Below are positions 61,860-64,000 of a DNA stretch of 64,000 nt, in pieces. Under the pieces are notes generated by a model. It ran no database searches. It saw only the letters and a program-made list of their open reading frames with translations, and had not been told where the DNA came from. The DNA lies in contig CAYMPR010000002.1 of NCBI GenBank assembly GCA_964392385.1, forward strand, positions 15,759 to 79,758. Direction: 5' to 3'. How positions within the stretch are numbered: position 1 is the first letter of the stretch; each line of letters opens with the position of its first letter. The DNA is from MWEH01 sp964392385. GTDB taxonomy: Bacteria > Bacillota > Clostridia > Christensenellales > DTU072. The position numbers were made by a program, and so were the translations under genes.

Positions 61860-61887
61860 AAAGAGGGGGAAATTAATCTCCCTCTTT
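61860..61887 (+). terminator. Strong hairpin between rpsO and pnp
   Basis: An 11-bp stem joins 61860-61870 with 61877-61887 (AAAGAGGG/CCCTCTTT core, one G-T pair, six-base loop). The U residues are inside the stem and no U-tract follows, so read-through into pnp is likely. In other bacteria a stem here is the RNase III processing site in pnp autoregulation. Confidence 0.6.
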
Positions 61888-61925
61888 GCAAAATAATATT
61901 TCCCAATAGGAAATTTGGAGGAAAA

Positions 61926-64000
61926 ATGAAAAATAGTAGAATTTTTAAAACGATTATTGGTGGTAGAGAAGTTAGTGCTGAAATTGGTGGATACTGTTCC
62001 CATAGTAATGGCGAATGCTTTGTAAGATGTGGCGAAACGGTTGTTATGACCAATGTAACTATGTCTAAATCCGTAAGGGATGGTTTGGATTATTTTCCGC
62101 TTGGCGTAGATTTTGAAGAAAAAATGTATTCAGTCGGAAAGATTCCGGGTGGATTCAAAAAAAGAGAAGGCCGTCCAAGTGATAAAGCCATTTTAACCTC
62201 AAGATTGATTGATAGACCTCTTCGCCCTTTGTTCCCAAAAGGTTTTTATAATGATGTCGCAATAGTTGCAACTGCTTTGTCTGTTGAGCCGAATATTCCG
62301 CCAGAAGCTCTAGCGATGCTAGGAAGTTCAATTGCTTTATCGGTTTCGAATATACCTTTTAATGGTCCTACAGGATCTGTTGTTGTTGGATATGTAGGTA
62401 ATGATTTTATAATTAATCCTGATTGTGAACAAAGAGAAAAGTCAAGGCTTAATTTAACCTTGAGTGGTACTAAAGATGCGATTATGATGGTTGAAGCAGG
62501 CGCGAATGAGATTTCCGAAAAAGAAATGTTAGACGCCATAATGTTTGGACATGAAGAAATAAAGAAAATTGTTGCTTGGATCGAAGAAATAGTAAAAGAA
62601 GTAGGAGTAGCAAAAAAAGCTTTTGAACCTTGTTTCCCACCTGAAGCGATGAAAAAAGAAGTCCAAGAATATGCTAACGATAAAGTTAATTATATGTTTG
62701 CTACAATTGATAGGGCCATAAGAGAGGAAAGAGAAGAAGAAATAACAAAAGATATTCAAGACCATTTTAAAGATATTTACCCCAATAACAAGGCTGATAT
62801 TGAAGATATACTTTATGGGATGAAGAAAGAATGCGTTAGAGAGATGATAGCCAATAGAGGTGTAAGACCTGATGGAAGAAAATTAACAGAAATTAGACAA
62901 ATATGGTGTGAAGTTGGATTATTACCAAGGGCACATGGAAGTGCTGTTTTTACTAGAGGGCAAACTCAAGCTTTAACCATAACTACATTAGGGACTATAA
63001 GTGACGCTCAAAAACTTGAAGGATTAGATGATGATGTTTTCAAAAGATATATGCATCATTACAACATGCCTCCTTATAGTACAGGAGAAGCTAAATCACT
63101 CAAAACTCCTGGGCGAAGAGAAATTGGTCATGGTGCATTGGCTGAAAGAGCACTTGAGCCTGTTCTCCCATCTGAAGAAGCATTCCCTTATGCAATTAGA
63201 ACAGTTTCAGAAGTAATTTCTAGCAATGGTTCCACTTCTCAAGCAAGTGTGTGCGGAAGTACATTATCTCTTATGGACGCTGGCGTCCCTATTAAAGCTC
63301 CAGTAGCAGGTATTGCTATGGGTTTAATAAAAGATGATGTCAATAATAAGCTTCATATCCTAACGGATATTCAAGGTCTTGAGGATTTCTTTGGAGATAT
63401 GGATTTTAAGGTTGCTGGAACAGCAGAGGGTATTACTGCCATTCAAATGGATATTAAAATCAAAGGAATTAATGAAGAAATATTGACAAAAGCTTTAGAA
63501 CAAGCTAGACAAGGTCGTTTGTTTATTTTAGGAAAAATGCTGGAAACTCTATCTGCGCCTAGAAAGGAACTAAATCAATATGCGCCTAAGATTATTAGGT
63601 TTGATATATCGCCAGACAAAATTAGAGAGGTTATTGGCTCAGGTGGAAAAGTAATTAACAAAATTATTGAAGATACAGGAGTAAAAATTGACATTAGTGA
63701 TAATGGTCAGGTATTTATTGCTACATCTGATAGCAAAATGGCCGATAAAGCAAAAGGTATAATAATGAGTATCGTCAAAGATCCAGAAATAGGGGATATC
63801 TTTGAAGGCCCAGTTGTTAAAATTAGCGATAAAGTAGGCGCTTGGGTAAACTTAGCACCTGGAAAAGATGGGATGATTCATATTAGCAAATTGTCCGACT
63901 CTAGAGTAGAAAATGTTAGCGATGTTTTACATGAAAAAGATATAGTAAAAGTCAAGTTAATAAAAATTGATGACAAAGGTAGATTAGACCTAAGGCTTAT
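61926..64000 (+). CDS. pnp: Polyribonucleotide nucleotidyltransferase (PNPase), C-terminus beyond the window
   Basis: About 691 residues of PNPase, the phosphorolytic 3'-5' exoribonuclease and RNA-tailing enzyme; the frame is open to the window edge. It has a first RNase PH domain at 1 to about 215, a helical linker, and a second RNase PH domain from about 310 (GVRPDGRKLTEIR, FTRGQTQAL, GPREIGHG-like TPGRREIGHGALAERAL). A KH domain has GSGGKVINKI near 575-584, and an S1 domain starts near 625 (VVKISDKVGAWVNLAPGKDG). Only the end of the S1 domain is missing. Ribosome site GGAGG precedes ATG 61926. Confidence 0.96.
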   Translation, partial: MKNSRIFKTIIGGREVSAEIGGYCSHSNGECFVRCGETVVMTNVTMSKSVRDGLDYFPLGVDFEEKMYSVGKIPGGFKKREGRPSDKAILTSRLIDRPLRPLFPKGFYNDVAIVATALSVEPNIPPEALAMLGSSIALSVSNIPFNGPTGSVVVGYVGNDFIINPDCEQREKSRLNLTLSGTKDAIMMVEAGANEISEKEMLDAIMFGHEEIKKIVAWIEEIVKEVGVAKKAFEPCFPPEAMKKEVQEYANDKVNYMFATIDRAIREEREEEITKDIQDHFKDIYPNNKADIEDILYGMKKECVREMIANRGVRPDGRKLTEIRQIWCEVGLLPRAHGSAVFTRGQTQALTITTLGTISDAQKLEGLDDDVFKRYMHHYNMPPYSTGEAKSLKTPGRREIGHGALAERALEPVLPSEEAFPYAIRTVSEVISSNGSTSQASVCGSTLSLMDAGVPIKAPVAGIAMGLIKDDVNNKLHILTDIQGLEDFFGDMDFKVAGTAEGITAIQMDIKIKGINEEILTKALEQARQGRLFILGKMLETLSAPRKELNQYAPKIIRFDISPDKIREVIGSGGKVINKIIEDTGVKIDISDNGQVFIATSDSKMADKAKGIIMSIVKDPEIGDIFEGPVVKISDKVGAWVNLAPGKDGMIHISKLSDSRVENVSDVLHEKDIVKVKLIKIDDKGRLDLRL

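Noticed and set aside
63028..63216. 62-codon plus-strand frame
   Set aside because: Out-of-frame shadow inside pnp.
1..64000. Search for tRNA, rRNA, insertion sequences, prophage, toxin-antitoxin or defence systems
   Set aside because: Intergenic regions are short and AT-rich; no cloverleaf, transposase, integrase or defence-family protein was recognised.

Overview
This window is an AT-rich chromosomal segment from a low-GC Gram-positive bacterium (Firmicutes, most likely class Clostridia). The evidence is gene order and content. There is an SRP/ribosome-maturation run (smc, ftsY, ylxM, ffh, rpsP, khpA, rimM, trmD, rbgA) and a topA-trmFO-hslV-hslU run. A lepA-hemW-hrcA-grpE-dnaK-dnaJ-prmA-rsmE-mtaB run has a CIRCE operator in front of hrcA, and dnaG-rpoD is followed by nif3. 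All of these match the Bacillus/Clostridium layout. Standard genetic code is used; TGA is a normal stop. Two runs of exactly 100 N (7152-7251 and 35914-36013) show this is a scaffolded draft, probably a metagenome-assembled genome. A gut origin is only an inference, from lacZ and a PTS-type permease.

Layout. 1-2543: end of acetate kinase, rpmF, plsX, rnc. 2671-7287: smc and ftsY; the ftsY end is interrupted by an N gap lying in a 61-bp tandem repeat. 7514-12990: SRP and 30S/50S maturation genes, rnhB, and rplS behind a structured leader. 13055-15409: a large unassigned membrane protein resembling a GT-C glycosyltransferase. 15478-25990: topA, trmFO, hslVU, hisS, aspS, an RseC-like membrane protein paired with a thioredoxin, and glyA. 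26003-27563: cysteine desulfurase and Fe-S scaffold. 27571-38508: translation factor, haem chaperone, heat-shock operon, prmA (broken by the second gap), rsmE, mtaB, HIT protein. 38591-38767: rpsU alone on the minus strand. 39054-44577: dnaG, rpoD, nif3, a zinc-ribbon coiled-coil protein, LL-diaminopimelate aminotransferase. 44694-50236: accessory block with a GH2 beta-galactosidase, a patatin and a PTS EIIC-like permease. 50348-53624: polA, coaE. 53702-56674 (minus strand): a three-gene apbE / NusG-II / Gx-transporter set resembling the membrane core of flavin-based extracellular electron transfer, plus degV. 56876-64000: thyA, folA, icd, a metallo-hydrolase, hemZ, rpsO and the start of pnp.

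Genes are tightly packed, many with 1-4 base stop/start overlaps (smc/ftsY, khpA/rimM, mtaB/HIT, dnaG/rpoD, rseC-like/trx, thyA/folA, icd/MBL, MBL/hemZ, apbE/eetA-like), which implies translational coupling. No gene-free stretch exceeds 300 bases. The longest are the rpsU-dnaG interval (286), the ftsY-ylxM interval (226), the rnhB-rplS interval (204) and the degV-thyA interval (201). I saw no tRNA, rRNA, CRISPR array, insertion sequence or prophage.

Most of the window is conserved housekeeping. The parts that deserve attention are the repeat at ftsY, the lipobox-bearing membrane glycosyltransferase-like protein, the isolated electron-transfer-like cassette, the RseC/thioredoxin pair with a WCSQC active site, and the lacZ-patatin-EIIC block.
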